In this document: positions 8,960 through 19,427 of the stretch, one piece after another | How positions within the stretch are numbered: position 1 is the stretch's first letter | How the letters are laid out: every line of letters begins with the position of its first letter | From: Saitoella complicata NRRL Y-17804 | Lineage: Eukaryota > Ascomycota > Saitoellomycetes > Saitoellales > Saitoellaceae | Direction: 5' to 3' | DNA: 64,000 nucleotides | NCBI RefSeq assembly: GCF_001661265.1 | Contig: NW_017567001.1 | Coordinates: 310,001-374,000 of the forward strand | Program-made: the position numbers and the translations under genes | Notes under the pieces: generated by a model | Database searches by the model: none | The model's input: only the letters and a program-made list of their open reading frames with translations | Told to the model about the DNA's origin: nothing

Positions 8960-10838
8960 CTAAACAGAGTTCTTGATAAGCTCTACCAACCCCCTCCCCT
9001 TCCTCCCCCACGTCTCCCCATACGCCATCCCAATCAACCCCCTAACAAACCCCCACGCCCGTCCACCATCCCTAATCGGATAATCCACAACCCCCGGGAT
9101 CCTCGTCTCCGCCACCCCCGGCCACAAATCCCAACACACACTCTTCCCATTACAAAGTCCGCGAAGGCCTTCGGCGCCTGCGAAACGACCGTAGCCGGAG
9201 CCGCGTTGCCCGCCGAAGGGGAGTTGGATCATGTAGAATACTGCAAAGTCGTTTATGGCGACCATGCCTGTTCGCATTTCCCTTGATACCCTGTCCAAGT
9301 CGCGCTGGTTTGAGCCGAAGACCGCGCCGCCTAGGCCGAAGTCGGTTGAGTTTGCGATACGGATGGCATCATCAACCGAAGTCGCTGGCATTAGCACACA
9401 GACGGGGGCGAAAAGTTCTTCTTGGGCGATGCGCATGGTGGGGGTGACGTCCACAAGGAGGGTTGGTTGGAAGTAATGACCCTTAGAATACCTCGGATGT
9501 GTGTACCTCTTTCCTCCCGCCAGGAGCTTGGCGCCTTGTGCCACGGCCTCCCCAATCAACTCCTCCAAATACTCAAACCTGTTATCCGATACCATCGCGC
9601 CCATATCTACACCCTCACCCTGATCGATCGCGGAACCGAGCCTCATGGCCTTAACCCTAGGCTCCAAAATCTTGCACAACTTCTTGTAAGACTTGGGAAG
9701 TGCGATAATCCGCTCGATCCCAATACAGTTCTGCCCACTCGACTGAAACGTACCACGCATGAGCACACTCGCCAACGCCCCCAAATCCTTGACATCATCC
9801 AACACGACCGCCGCATCTTTTCCTCCAAGTTCAATCACCAACGGGGTAAGAGCTTGAGCTGCTGATTCGGCGACTTTGTGCGCGACGGGCCTGGAGCCGA
9901 TGAATGTGATGTGTCGGATTTTGGGGTGAGAGGTGAGGTGTCCCGCGACGTCGGGGAGGCATGTGATGGATTGCACGAGTTCGGGGGAGTGGCCGCAGAC
10001 GATGAGTGCTTTGCGGGCGATTTGGAGGAAGTATTGGGTTGACCAGGCGGTTAGCTCACTTCCCTTCACGACGATTGCATTTCCGGAAAAGAGGGCGGCG
10101 ATGATGGGGGAGAGGGAGTTGTGGAGAGGGTAGTTCCAGGAAACGAGAGCGGCGACCACGCCGAGGGGTTCGTAACGTACCTCGGCTTTCTTGTAGATCA
10201 TGAGCAGGTTCGTGGGTTTCTTCTCGGGTTTCAACGCATCCTCTCCATGTTTGAGGGTCCATCGGATCTTCTCAGTAGTCACGAGGATCTCGCCGAGGGC
10301 TGCGTCGACCATTGTCTTTCCGGTGTCGCGGCATGCGACACGGGCGATTTCGTCTTGGTTTTCGAGGAGGAAGCGTTGGAGGGTATTTAACACCTTCCGG
10401 CGTTCCGCGAAGCTCGTCTTGGCCCACGCGACTTGTGCTTTCTCAGCGCGGTCGATTGCTCCGTCGATGTCGGATGCTGATTGGGCTTTGATGGTACCGA
10501 GGTATTGAGCGGTAGCGGGACAGTAGCATTTGATCTCAGATGAAGATGATCCCTGTTCGTCAGAAGTATTAGCCATGTAGACGGTCTCCTAATGCAGCCT
10601 AACGAACCTTAATGGACGGTTTGTCGAGCACTGTCCCCTTCCATTTCGGCATAGACTCCAATGGTTCGTTCAGCGTGAATGGAACGGCCTTTTCGCTTGG
10701 GGAAAGGAGCCAGGCGAGGACTCGAGGGACGAGGATCAGCGCCGCGAGAGCAGCGAGAAACTTGGGCACAAGGAGCTCATCAAGGATAGACTCAACTGAG
10801 AGCACTCCGAAGCGTCCAAGGTCGAAGGGATTGACCAT
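8960..10838 (-). CDS. MSC7: Membrane-anchored aldehyde dehydrogenase, Msc7-like
   Basis: An NAD(P)-dependent aldehyde dehydrogenase of the fungal Msc7 group, which carries an N-terminal membrane anchor absent from soluble ALDHs. Exon 1 (10608-10838) encodes 77 residues with a hydrophobic span (FLAALAALILVPRVLAWLL, about residues 28-46). Exon 2 (8960-10552) follows a 55-base intron with a GTTCGT donor. Seen in order: the NAD-binding stretch VSWNYPLHNSLSPI, the catalytic Glu in VIELGGKDAAVV, the nucleophile Cys in SSGQNCIGIER, and the C-terminal EELFAPVCVL and GGQRGSGYGRFAG motifs. Total 607 residues, near the 644 of yeast Msc7. All catalytic residues are present, so it should be active. The in-frame Met at 10576 is inside the intron and is not the start. 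Divergent from mitochondrial MetRS with 134 bases between starts. Confidence 0.9.
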
Positions 10839-10972
10839 TTTGGAGGATCAACAGGTCGACGTCTTGTCGGTTCAACGCGACTGCACCGTACCGGTACGAC
10901 GGTCCTGCACGTCCATGCGCCCCAGCTGGGGACTCAAAATCACGTACGATTTCCAGCAGCCAGATCCACAGG
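10839..10972. promoter_or_regulatory. Bidirectional promoter of MSC7 and MSM1
   Basis: Only 134 bases separate the two start codons, so both promoters must share this stretch. I see no clear TATA box. Confidence 0.5.
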
Positions 10973-12781
10973 ATGATCTCCAGATCACTCCGGGTCTCGT
11001 CGTTCATCCTCCCGAAAACGTCGAGGATCTTATCATGTCGCTCTTGCATCTCGGCACAATTCACAACCAAGAGTTCCTCGAGCACTACGACATTATCACA
11101 CTCTCTCCCACCAATCCCAGCCGACAAACCCTTCTACCTCACCTCTCCAATCTTCTACGTCAATGCAGCTCCGCACATCGGCCACCTCTACACCCTCGTA
11201 ATCTGCGACGTCCTCACCCGCTACCAAAAACTCAAAGGCCGCCCTGCGATCTTTTGTACCGGCACCGACGAACACGGAATGAAAGTCGCGCAAGCTGCGG
11301 ACAAGGTGGGTATGGACCCAAAAGCGTTTTGCGATAAGGTTTCGGGGAATTTTAAGGAGTTGGCGAGGTTGGCGGGGATCGAGTATACGCATTTCGTGAG
11401 GACGACGGATGGGGATCATCGAGTTGCTGTACACCATCTGTGGAAGACATTACAAGACAACGGGTACATCTACAAGGGCCTCCACGAGGGGTGGTACTCC
11501 GTCAGCGACGAAACGTTCTACCCCGAATCATCCGTCGAAAAGCGCATCGTGGACGGCGCCGAACGCATGGTCTCTACAGAAACCGGGACAATTGTCGAAT
11601 GGCACTCCGAGGAAAACTACCACTTCCGGCTCTCAGCAATGCGCGACCCGCTCCTCAAATTCTACAAGGAGAATCGAGGGTGGGTATACCCCTCAACCCG
11701 CTTCGCCGACATCATCACCGTCGTCGAAAACGGGTTAACCGATCTCTCTATCTCCCGTCCTCGATCACGGTTATCCTGGGGAATTCCTGTACCGGGGGAT
11801 GAGGAGCACACGATCTACGTCTGGCTGGACGCGTTGACGAACTACCTCACCAAAGCCGGATACCCTTGGTCGTCACCTAACGCTTCGGAGTATGAGGGAG
11901 GGTGGCCAGCAGATATCCACGTCATCGGAAAAGACATCCTAAAATTCCACTGCATATACTGGCCCGCATTCCTCCTCGCCGCGTCCCTCCCCCTCCCACG
12001 ACACATCCTAACCCACGGCCACTGGACCATGAACGGGTCCAAAATGTCGAAATCGCGCGGTAATGTGGTGGATCCCGTCAAGACGATCCAGGAGGAAGGA
12101 GGCGCGGGTGCGTTGAGGTGGTTTTTGTTGCGGAGTGGGGGGTTTGACGCCGATCGAGATTATACTGAGTTGGAGATGGGGAAGAGTTTGAGGGAGTTGA
12201 GAAATCAGATCGGAAATCTGAATCAGAGGATAAACTCGCCAAAGAAGTGGGATATCACTGAATCTATCGCGAACATGGGCGGTCCCAACGCGAAACCCAT
12301 GCCGACTGAGAAGGACGATGTTGCGTTCGAGTTGAGGCAAGAGATGGATATGGTTATGGAGAAGGTCAAGGGGCATATGGACAACAACGAAGTCGACAAC
12401 GCACTAAAAGCAATCATGAACCTCTGCTACGCCGCAAACGCCTACGTCCAAGTCACCGCGCCTTGGTCCATTGCAAAACAACTCAAGAAGAATGACGCTG
12501 CTGGAGAGAATGCAGAGACGTTAAAACGGCAATTCGACGATATCCTATACAACGCCGCGGAAGCACTTCGCATCACGGCGATATTGCTACAACCTTTCCT
12601 TCCCGACAAGGCAGAGATTTTGCTGGATATGTGGAGGGTGCCCGTGGGTGAGAGGGGATTGGGCGATGCGGTGTTTGGGAAGGGTGGGTATGGGCCTGAA
12701 AAGGGTGTTGTGCAGCCGGTGTTGTTTCCGTATAATGAGAGGGAACTTGAGGAGCGGAAGAGGGATAATGGAGGGAAGTAG
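10973..12781 (+). CDS. MSM1: Mitochondrial methionyl-tRNA synthetase
   Basis: A class I aminoacyl-tRNA synthetase that charges mitochondrial tRNA-Met. The N-terminus (residues 1-48) is rich in Ser/Thr/Arg without acidic residues, a mitochondrial presequence. The catalytic core starts at PFYLTSPIFYVNAAPHIGHL with the HIGH motif. FCTGTDEHG is the conserved MetRS loop, WYSVSDETFY marks the reduced, zinc-less connective peptide of the mitochondrial/bacterial-2 type, and KMSKSRGNVV is the KMSKS signature. A helical anticodon-binding domain fills the last 200 residues (AANAYVQVTAPW). Single exon, 602 residues, no C-terminal EMAP domain, matching yeast Msm1 (575). Confident. Confidence 0.95.
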   Translation: MISRSLRVSSFILPKTSRILSCRSCISAQFTTKSSSSTTTLSHSLPPIPADKPFYLTSPIFYVNAAPHIGHLYTLVICDVLTRYQKLKGRPAIFCTGTDEHGMKVAQAADKVGMDPKAFCDKVSGNFKELARLAGIEYTHFVRTTDGDHRVAVHHLWKTLQDNGYIYKGLHEGWYSVSDETFYPESSVEKRIVDGAERMVSTETGTIVEWHSEENYHFRLSAMRDPLLKFYKENRGWVYPSTRFADIITVVENGLTDLSISRPRSRLSWGIPVPGDEEHTIYVWLDALTNYLTKAGYPWSSPNASEYEGGWPADIHVIGKDILKFHCIYWPAFLLAASLPLPRHILTHGHWTMNGSKMSKSRGNVVDPVKTIQEEGGAGALRWFLLRSGGFDADRDYTELEMGKSLRELRNQIGNLNQRINSPKKWDITESIANMGGPNAKPMPTEKDDVAFELRQEMDMVMEKVKGHMDNNEVDNALKAIMNLCYAANAYVQVTAPWSIAKQLKKNDAAGENAETLKRQFDDILYNAAEALRITAILLQPFLPDKAEILLDMWRVPVGERGLGDAVFGKGGYGPEKGVVQPVLFPYNERELEERKRDNGGK

Positions 12782-12850
12782 ATCGGTATCAATAATATTG
12801 AGGTCTTTGTCTCATGTTGTACCAGCCAACCACTAGATATACAAGCTCTC

Positions 12851-13407
12851 TCAGAAGACCAATTGCGTCTTTCCCCTAGATGTCTCCGCTGGCTGAGCCT
12901 GTGTCGTCTGCTTAACAGCGCTGTTGGTAGATTCAGAAGCCTTCCGTGATCTGATCTCCTCGGCCTTGCGCTGCCACTCCCGTTCTTCTTCTTCAATGTT
13001 TTTGAGGACTGTAGTTGCCCATGTTAGCTCAGCTCATCTTGCCCAAAGAGAATGTCAAACTCACTATCTGTCCATTCTTGTTCCACATGATGTACACCAG
13101 CTCCCAGCTCCTTTTTCACGTCAACCTCCTCGCCCTGCTTCAAACGTTCCAGTACATCTCTGAGAGCACTTATTCTTGCATTCCCCTTAGCCGTGAGGTC
13201 CTTGTGGAAGTTGCGGATAGTGATGAGGTGAATTGCCTGTGATCCAACAATGCCCCAGAGAATGATGAAAGGTGTTGACGGGTGCTGTTTTGTTCGCTTC
13301 CAGAAGGATGGCTTAACAAGTGCATTAGATGGTCTCTTTTCGCCAAACGAAAAGAAGGACCGCACGCCGTGTGATCGCGCAAACTGTATCCGTGATCGCG
13401 CAAACAT
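12851..13407 (-). CDS. DUF5321-like mitochondrial inner-membrane protein
   Basis: A fungal protein that looks like the DUF5321 family. Two exons (13065-13407 and 12851-13008) join over a 56-base intron to give 166 residues. Seen: an Arg/Ser-rich N-terminus without early acidic residues (MFARSRIQFARSHGVRSFF), read as a mitochondrial presequence. Then come a short Trp-Lys-Arg linker and one membrane span (PFIILWGIVGSQAIHLITI, about 47-65). A charged helical matrix or intermembrane tail follows (EEEEREWQRKAEEIRSRK). The ending KTQLVF is clean. Function is not known to me; I do not infer one. The unspliced frame would end early with FGQDELS, which is intron sequence. Confidence 0.75.
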
Positions 13408-13768
13408 GAGTTTGTTCGTCGAGAGTGTGTACGATCAATGCAACAGTGAGCCAACTGGATGGGATGAGGTAGACGAAGAAACAGTAATCAGCAGGGTCCT
13501 CTTCCGTTATACCTCGGTCGTTATTTTTTTGCGGTGTCGTATTGCGTATATTAAAGTACGACCAGCAATACTTTAGCTCGGTTCGAGGCCAGGGCAAGCG
13601 ACACATACGATTCACGTCATGTATAAGGGACTCCCTCGAATCACCAACAATAAGCAGGGATTATGGTGGAGTAGATTAGCATTTCCGGATATCTCCCCTC
13701 AATCGAGGGCTAAACACGAACAAGACAAAACAACGTAAACTCTCTTCCATCCCTCTTGATGCCACACT
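13408..13768. other. Intergenic region between the DUF5321 gene and VMA10
   Basis: About 360 bases with the DUF5321 promoter and the VMA10 3' end. I see nothing else; ORFs here have no protein-like composition. Confidence 0.4.
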
Positions 13769-14358
13769 CTATGCCTTCGTAGCATTCACATGCATCTCAG
13801 CCTTCGCAGAAGTAACCGCATCAATCAACATCTTCACCACATCTCCCTTCCCCTTCTCCGCTTGCTGCTTAATCTCAGCCAAATCTTGCTCTAGTTTCTT
13901 GTTTGCTTCCTCTTCGGCTTTGGTGTTGGAGCCGGTGTGCTGCGTTCCATTGCCATTAGAATCAGCTTGACCTCGGGGCAATGCGACACATACCTCAGAC
14001 TCGTGTTCTTGGAACTCAGACTCCTTTCTGCGCTTGTATTCCTCGATTTCCTTATCGGCTTCGGAACGGGCGTCCTTCAATCGTTGTGTTCGGTCTGTTC
14101 TTGAATGGTCAGCCATTTATGCAATCATAGAGCAGGCTTCATCAAGAACATACATGTTCTGGCCTTCTGAACGATCTTCTGTGCTTCCTTCTCGGCCTGT
14201 ATACCATCGTCAGCTTTCACGGTCTCTCTTACACCGAGAGGTTAGCAATGAGCGTACCTCCAACAAGCTCTGGATTCCAGCGGAGTTTTGTGCGGACTGA
14301 GGTGATAGAGTTAGCATACACCTCCAAGTCAGTAGCCTTCATGACCTGAACTCACCAT
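13769..14358 (-). CDS. VMA10: Vacuolar H+-ATPase subunit G
   Basis: Peripheral-stalk subunit G of the V-ATPase, pairing with subunit E to hold V1 to V0. Five exons must be joined: 14356-14358, 14258-14296, 14154-14196, 13994-14094 and 13769-13939. Introns are 54-61 bases. The product of 118 residues begins MSAQNSAGIQSLLEAEKEAQ, then KIVQKARTYRTQRLKDAR, and ends in DVVKMLIDAVTSAKAEMHVN, aligning over its length with yeast Vma10 (114 residues). The coding part of exon 1 is only the ATG: the donor GTGAGT follows it at once. The last intron (13940-13993) is 54 bases without a stop in frame, so its retention would add 18 residues. A simple Met-to-stop scan finds only the last part with a false start at 14116. 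Confidence 0.9.
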
Positions 14359-14576
14359 GATTTCTGGTGTAGAGGACTTTTGTATGAATTGCTGATACGG
14401 TCTGTATCGATGTGCTGCAGGGGCCTGCCACCCAGCGTCATCGCAGTGAGAGTCGCTGCCTGGTGTGTCGGCGAAAGATGGGAGGGAGAGGTAAGGTTGA
14501 TGAGCTTTTTGGATGCTTTTTTTCGTGGGATGGTTATGAAGCGGTACATAGCTGTAGAACAATGTCTAATAGCTGA

Positions 14577-16493
14577 TCAAGGTTTTTGCACAAGCCTCGG
14601 CTCCACCAAATCCGCCCACTCCAACGTCACAATCCCCTCGTCCCCTTCTTCGCCCTCGTCCACCGCCGGCATCTCAAACTTCCCATAAATCCTCTCCCCA
14701 GTCTCTTCGTCATACCTCTTCTCCGGACGATCCCGCTTCGCCAACTCCAACGTCAACTGGTTGCGTCCATCCGCACTAATTTCGAGGACTCGAGCGGTGA
14801 TGTACTCGGAGAGAACGGGTTCAAAGTACATGTTCATTGTGAGGTGTTTGTAGGCGATGATACTGCCGATGGGTGGCGGAGTGTCGAGGGGTTGGAGGGT
14901 GGACATGTCGGTCGGGAGGTCTGGGAGGTCGGCTTCTTGCTTGGCCGGAGTGGGTGCTGGGTGCGCAGGGGTGGGGAGTGGCTTCGCAATAGCACCCTCC
15001 AACTCGCGTTTCCGCCTTTCCAGTAGCTCTTCAACTTGTTCCTGGAGAGTCGATCCCTTTAGTGGCTCATCTCCCTCTTTCATGAAGTTGCGTAGCTGCA
15101 GCTGGGCTTCGGTGCCATTCTCTACCTTCTTCCCATGCTGTTCTGCCTCTCCGTTCTTTTCTTCTGCTGTCTTCGCGTTAGACGCATGGTTCCGTTTCTT
15201 TCGCGGCGGGTCCTTAGGGAAGGGGAAAGGAGGGACGTCGATATCATACGGTGCGCCCTCAAGCTCGCACTCAATCGCGCGAATTTTTACGCGTTTCTCC
15301 CAGCCCGGCTCTGCCTTGCCGAGAGCCAGCTCCCCTGACCCATCAGTCGTTGCATTTCCCTTTCCTTTCTCCGCGCTGCTCTGTTGACGAATTTGTTCCT
15401 TCGTGGGTGGAGCCTTGACACCCAGATATGTATCCATGTCATCGAAGGTAGCATCTGCTGGTAGCTTCCCTTCGGCGATGAGCTCGGTAAGCTTTTGCCG
15501 TCTTCGCTTTCGTGCGTTACGCAACTTCGTCTTGAGTGAGCCTTCACCTGGAGGTTTAGTAGGGCCTTGCTGGGCTGTTGTGGGTTTGGCGAGCACCACA
15601 GGTTGGGATTTGCTCGTTACGTCCTTCTTGAAGGTTTTCTCGTTGTCCTCGTCTTCTGAGGATGATTCGGATGAGGAGCTTGACGAAGAGTCTGAATCTG
15701 AATCTGAGTCCGAGTCTGATGACGTCGAGTCTGAGCTATTGCCATTCTTCCTGTCACCTCGGTCGTCCGCTTCTGAATCTGACTCTGACTCTGATTCCGA
15801 CCCTGAGTCTGACGACGAATCATCTGATGAACTACTGTCGTCACTGGGCACATCTGGCTCGACCTTGTTAACCTCGAGCGCAGCCTTCGCCAGGGCCGTC
15901 TCCTCCCTGTGCTCCTCCTGATTGCTTGACTCGCTGTCCCTCGGTTGAGGTACATGCGGATCGATACTTTTCCCTCCGACAGCCGATAGGGCTGCCTTGG
16001 AATTGACTAGCTGTCTCTTTGGCCTTGAGGTTGGCTCTTCCACTTCCACAGACAAGGATCTCTTTCTGCCGTTTGAGCCGCCTTCCCTGACAGACAGGAG
16101 CCCTTCGCTGGTTGCGCTCGCATTCAGGAGCCTTTGTGGAGTCGCGCTGTAACGACTCTCATTCCCAAGCCTGCTATTGGCTTCCGTATGAGTCGGCACA
16201 TACTTGATTCTGTAAGCACATCGTCAGTCGCGATATAAAGACCGATAACCGAGTTAGACTTACACCACCATTTCCCCATCCCTAATAACACTCTCCACCC
16301 TACTACTCGGCAACAAATCAAACCCATCTATCCTCAACACGAGATCATCAACAGGACACTCCTGCAACAACTTCAGATCCTCATGAAGAACGTGTAGGAG
16401 GTCATGCACGGTATACGACGGCGACGCACAACCCGCATCATACCAAATCCTAATCTGAGGTATCGGTGGAAGTGTAGATAGCTTAATCCTCAT
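14577..16493 (-). CDS. Coilin, Cajal-body scaffold protein
   Basis: A coilin homologue, the scaffold of Cajal bodies where snRNPs and snoRNPs mature. Exon 1 (16264-16493, start Met at 16493) encodes the ubiquitin-like N-terminal domain: MRIKLSTLPPIPQIRIWYD, LLHVLHEDLKLL, DDLVLRIDGFDLLPSSRVES and VIRDGEMVV. A 54-base intron (16210-16263) joins it to exon 2 with IKYVPTHTEANSRLG. The middle is a long disordered region with Ser/Asp repeats (about residues 190-255) and basic patches (KLRNARKRRRQK). The C-terminus (about 520-620) is an atypical Tudor domain: PPIGSIIAYKHLTMNMYFEP, ARVLEISADGRNQLTLELAK, and EWADLVEPRLV. Total 620 residues. The order UBL-like, acidic Ser-rich, basic and Tudor matches animal and plant coilins. 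Divergent from EFM3 with 72 bases between starts. Confidence 0.85.
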
Positions 16494-16565
16494 TTCGCTG
16501 TTTTTTCGTCGTTCGGCGGATGTGGGCCGTGGGGTTGTCGCCGTGACTCGCAGGACAAAACAAAA
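16494..16565. promoter_or_regulatory. Compact bidirectional promoter of coilin and EFM3
   Basis: Only 72 bases (108 if EFM3 starts at its second Met) separate the divergent start codons. Leaders must overlap or be very short. Confidence 0.4.
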
Positions 16566-17615
16566 GTGTACGGTACACCCCACGAACCACCCAACCCCGA
16601 CATGCCGACGGACGTACGGGAAGAGATCATTCGTTGGATCAAAGCACAATATCTCTCACTTGTCGACGTGCGGAACTTCCAATGGGTGCCTACGACCTGG
16701 ACAGGGGCCGAGGCCGACTTCTACCACCTCTTAGCTGAGCCAGAGGTGCAGGCATCTCTATCTTCCCAGATTTTCGCAGAGGATGCGGTGAAATACCCCC
16801 CACCGCCACGGTACCGCTCAACAGTCCTGAAACAAATAATCTCCCTCCTCGAACCCCACGCCGAGGAAATCGACGACGGTCTATACGAGATCTGCACCGA
16901 ACTCATCGCGTCAAGCCAGACTGCGGGAGGCCTGAGCGATCGTATCAAACCCTCCCATGTCACATATCTCCTCGGTTCCGACGTCGACACTAAGAGCTCG
17001 CCCATGGAAGTCACGTTGATGGAAAGCCGCTCACTCCTCGCCTCGTCGGGCACGACTGGGTTACGAACCTGGGAAGCAGCCCTCGCACTCGGGGAATATC
17101 TGCTACACCCATCCTCTCATCCCCTACTAAAGGGAAAATCGGTATTGGAACTCGGTGCAGGGACTGGCTTTATCGGGATCTTGGCAGCGATGGTGGGTGC
17201 GAAACGGGTGTGTATGACAGATGGCTCAGAAGAGGTCGTCGACGGTATCGCACGGAATATCGCATTGAACGAGGTCGACCATACCATGGTTACGGCTAAA
17301 TGCCTATGGTGGGGAACGGATCCAATAGAAGAGGATTGGGACGTCGTATTGGGTGCGGACGTGACATATGACGCCGCGGTCGTTCCGTCGCTGGTCGCGA
17401 CGATTGCGGAAGCGTTGGCGAGGAGGCCTGGGGTGTTGGTGTTGATTGCTGCAACGATTAGGAATGAGGATACGTTCGCTGCGTTTGAGAAGGCGTGTGA
17501 TGAGAGAGGATTTAGACGGACGGATGTGGATATGTCCTCGATACCGCAGGTGTTTTTCTACTCAAAGGCTGTGCCAATACGGATTGTGCAAATTCAACCT
17601 AGACTAGAAACATGA
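16566..17615 (+). CDS. EFM3: Protein-lysine methyltransferase, EFM3/FAM86 (eEF2KMT) family
   Basis: A seven-beta-strand, SAM-dependent lysine methyltransferase of the FAM86 family, whose yeast member Efm3 methylates a lysine in elongation factor 2. The N-terminal half (about 1-150) is the FAM86-type helical region. It is followed by TGLRTWEAALALGEYLLHP, motif I VLELGAGTGFIGILAA, the acidic SAM-binding TDGS, and WDVVLGADVTYD, the family's D-x-x-Y catalytic-like motif. The C-terminus (VLVLIAATIRNEDTFAAF) completes the fold. Single exon, 349 residues. Two starts are possible (16566 or 16602); the second (MPTDVREEI) gives an N-terminus that begins at the helical domain. Confidence 0.88.
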   Translation: MYGTPHEPPNPDMPTDVREEIIRWIKAQYLSLVDVRNFQWVPTTWTGAEADFYHLLAEPEVQASLSSQIFAEDAVKYPPPPRYRSTVLKQIISLLEPHAEEIDDGLYEICTELIASSQTAGGLSDRIKPSHVTYLLGSDVDTKSSPMEVTLMESRSLLASSGTTGLRTWEAALALGEYLLHPSSHPLLKGKSVLELGAGTGFIGILAAMVGAKRVCMTDGSEEVVDGIARNIALNEVDHTMVTAKCLWWGTDPIEEDWDVVLGADVTYDAAVVPSLVATIAEALARRPGVLVLIAATIRNEDTFAAFEKACDERGFRRTDVDMSSIPQVFFYSKAVPIRIVQIQPRLET

Positions 17616-17630
17616 TCTTTTTGTAGAAAT

Positions 17631-18777
17631 CTAGTTCGCCCGTGGCTGTTGCTGTTGTAATCTTCGCACAGCATTCGCCGTAACCTCCCTAACATCCCCC
17701 TCACCCCCAACTCTAGCCTCAACCATATTCAGCACCATCTTCCTCTTCAACTCACCCACCAACTCGTGTCTCCCCACAAACGGCCGCACATCCTGTACCA
17801 ACACATTATTACTCTCGACTTCCAGCACCTTCGTGATTCCATCCAACTTTTCCGCTGCGGATTTGAGGCGGAGGGATTCGTCGCCCGAGGAGGAGGATGA
17901 GGATGTCGCGGCACGGACGATGGGACCGATTTGGTTTAGTGCGACGAAGAATGCGAGGGAGAGTTTGTGGGCGATGATGAGGTGTTCAAAGGGGAGTCTT
18001 CCGGGAAGGATGTAGGAGAATGGGGGGAGGAAGTTGGAGCGGGTGATTACGAGGGCTTCGTAGGCCATGAGGATGAAGAATGTTAGGAAGCGCCACTGCC
18101 GCCGGGAGGTTAGTTGTTAGTGGTTTGGGTGTGGGGGGTTGAGTGGACATACGTATTGTGCGAATTGTCCTTTTCCGAGGACGTTCATCACTACCAGGAA
18201 TAATCCCGACACGATATACATCGGCGCAGTCGACTGCACGCCGTGGATGATGTAGTCTTTGATCGTGATCGCATCTTTCCACCCGGTTATTTGCTCACCG
18301 AAACGTTCGTAGGCGAAGCGTCTGGGTGGGTTGGAGAGGGTCTCGTAGGCTGTGCGGAGGGCGATGAAGCGTTGGTCGTCTTCCACGCCTGTCTTGTCTG
18401 GGTGAAGAAGGATAGATCTGTACGCCATGATGTTAGCGAATTGATATACGAAGGGAAGAATAGTGAACTGGCATCCGCCTCCATCTCGACCTCAACGTCT
18501 TCTCATCAACATCAACCGGAACCCCCAACATCGCATAATAATTCGGCTTCAAACTCAATACGGACTCATACACTGTATACCCCAAATACAGCAACACCAC
18601 GAATACGTAGATATTCCGTTTGTCGCGGTTGAAGCGGGGGGAGTTTGGTGGTGGTTGTGGGGAGCCGGCGGGGGTTATGAGGCGGTAGTAGACGGATTGG
18701 AGGGCGTTTGTAGCCATGGACGGGAGGAAGAACCAGCCGGCCATTCCCAGGAGGGGGGAGGAGGAGGATGAGGACAT
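17631..18777 (-). CDS. Membrane-anchored J-domain protein
   Basis: A fungal membrane protein with a J-domain that would stimulate an Hsp70 at a membrane, probably the ER. The N-terminal part has a hydrophobic segment (YVFVVLLYLGYTVYESVLSL). The J-domain follows with NYYAMLGVPVDVDEKTLRSR, then the HPD tripeptide in ILLHPDKTG and FIALRTAYETLSNPPRRFAY. Two more membrane spans come after (APMYIVSGLFLVVMNVLG and WRFLTFFILMAYEALV). The tail ends in QQQQPRAN. The second intron (18096-18152) is clear. The first intron, between about 18432 and 18480, lies inside J-domain helix II and I could not place its donor: a GT..AG pair would shorten the helix, and a GC donor is possible. Identity as a J-protein is firm; orthology is not. 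Confidence 0.8.
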
Positions 18778-19090
18778 CGTTGCTGGATCAATTGGGGGAG
18801 TTGGGAAAGTGACGGTTGACCCGCGGCCTCGACGGCGGGAACGGGGTATACGACATGTCTCGCACGGAAAGTGAAGAAGAGGGCCAGTGAGAAAACCTCG
18901 TTTTTATTTCGGTCAAAAGAGTGGCACTTCTAGCCCCTCCTTTCCTCCTCCTTCTCTTATCGACTGCGCGGCTTTCCGACGTCATGGCCAACCCATGGAT
19001 CCTGGAGCACGTACGCGTAAGAGAGAGAGACCAAAACAACACAAACCAACGACCAACACAACCGCAATTCTCAGAACACTCCCAAGAAAA

Positions 19091-19427
19091 ATGACCGCTC
19101 AATCATTCATCGTCCGTGTTCGTTGATAACACTTCCTCCATGCCATGCTAACATCCCCAAACAGGTCCGCATCAAGAAGGATACTCCCGCAGACGAGGTC
19201 ACCAAGATCAAGGAACAGATCACGTCCAGTGGAGGCTCGATTGATCATGAGTACAATACTCTGTTTACTGGATTCTCGGCCAGGATTCCAGAGGAGGCTG
19301 CGAACTCTTTGAAGGGACACCAACATGTGGGCTATCACTGAATCTCTGTCAACTTGTGGATGTGGGCTGACTTGTGTGCTCACAGATTGATGATATGGAG
19401 GTTGACCAGGAGATGAAGACTCAGTAA
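19091..19427 (+). CDS. PBI2: Proteinase inhibitor I9, Pbi2-like
   Basis: A small cytosolic inhibitor of vacuolar subtilisin-like proteinase B; yeast Pbi2 also serves in LMA1-dependent vacuole fusion. Three exons (19091-19117, 19165-19326, 19386-19427), with introns of 47 and 59 bases, give 76 residues, close to the 75 of yeast Pbi2. Seen: MTAQSFIVRVRIKKDTPADE, the helix EVTKIKEQITSSGGSIDHEY, and the GFSARIPEEAANSL strand-helix of the I9 fold. The C-terminal inhibitory tail is DDMEVDQEMKTQ. No signal peptide, as for the yeast protein. The first intron again uses a GTTCGT donor. Confidence 0.88.
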
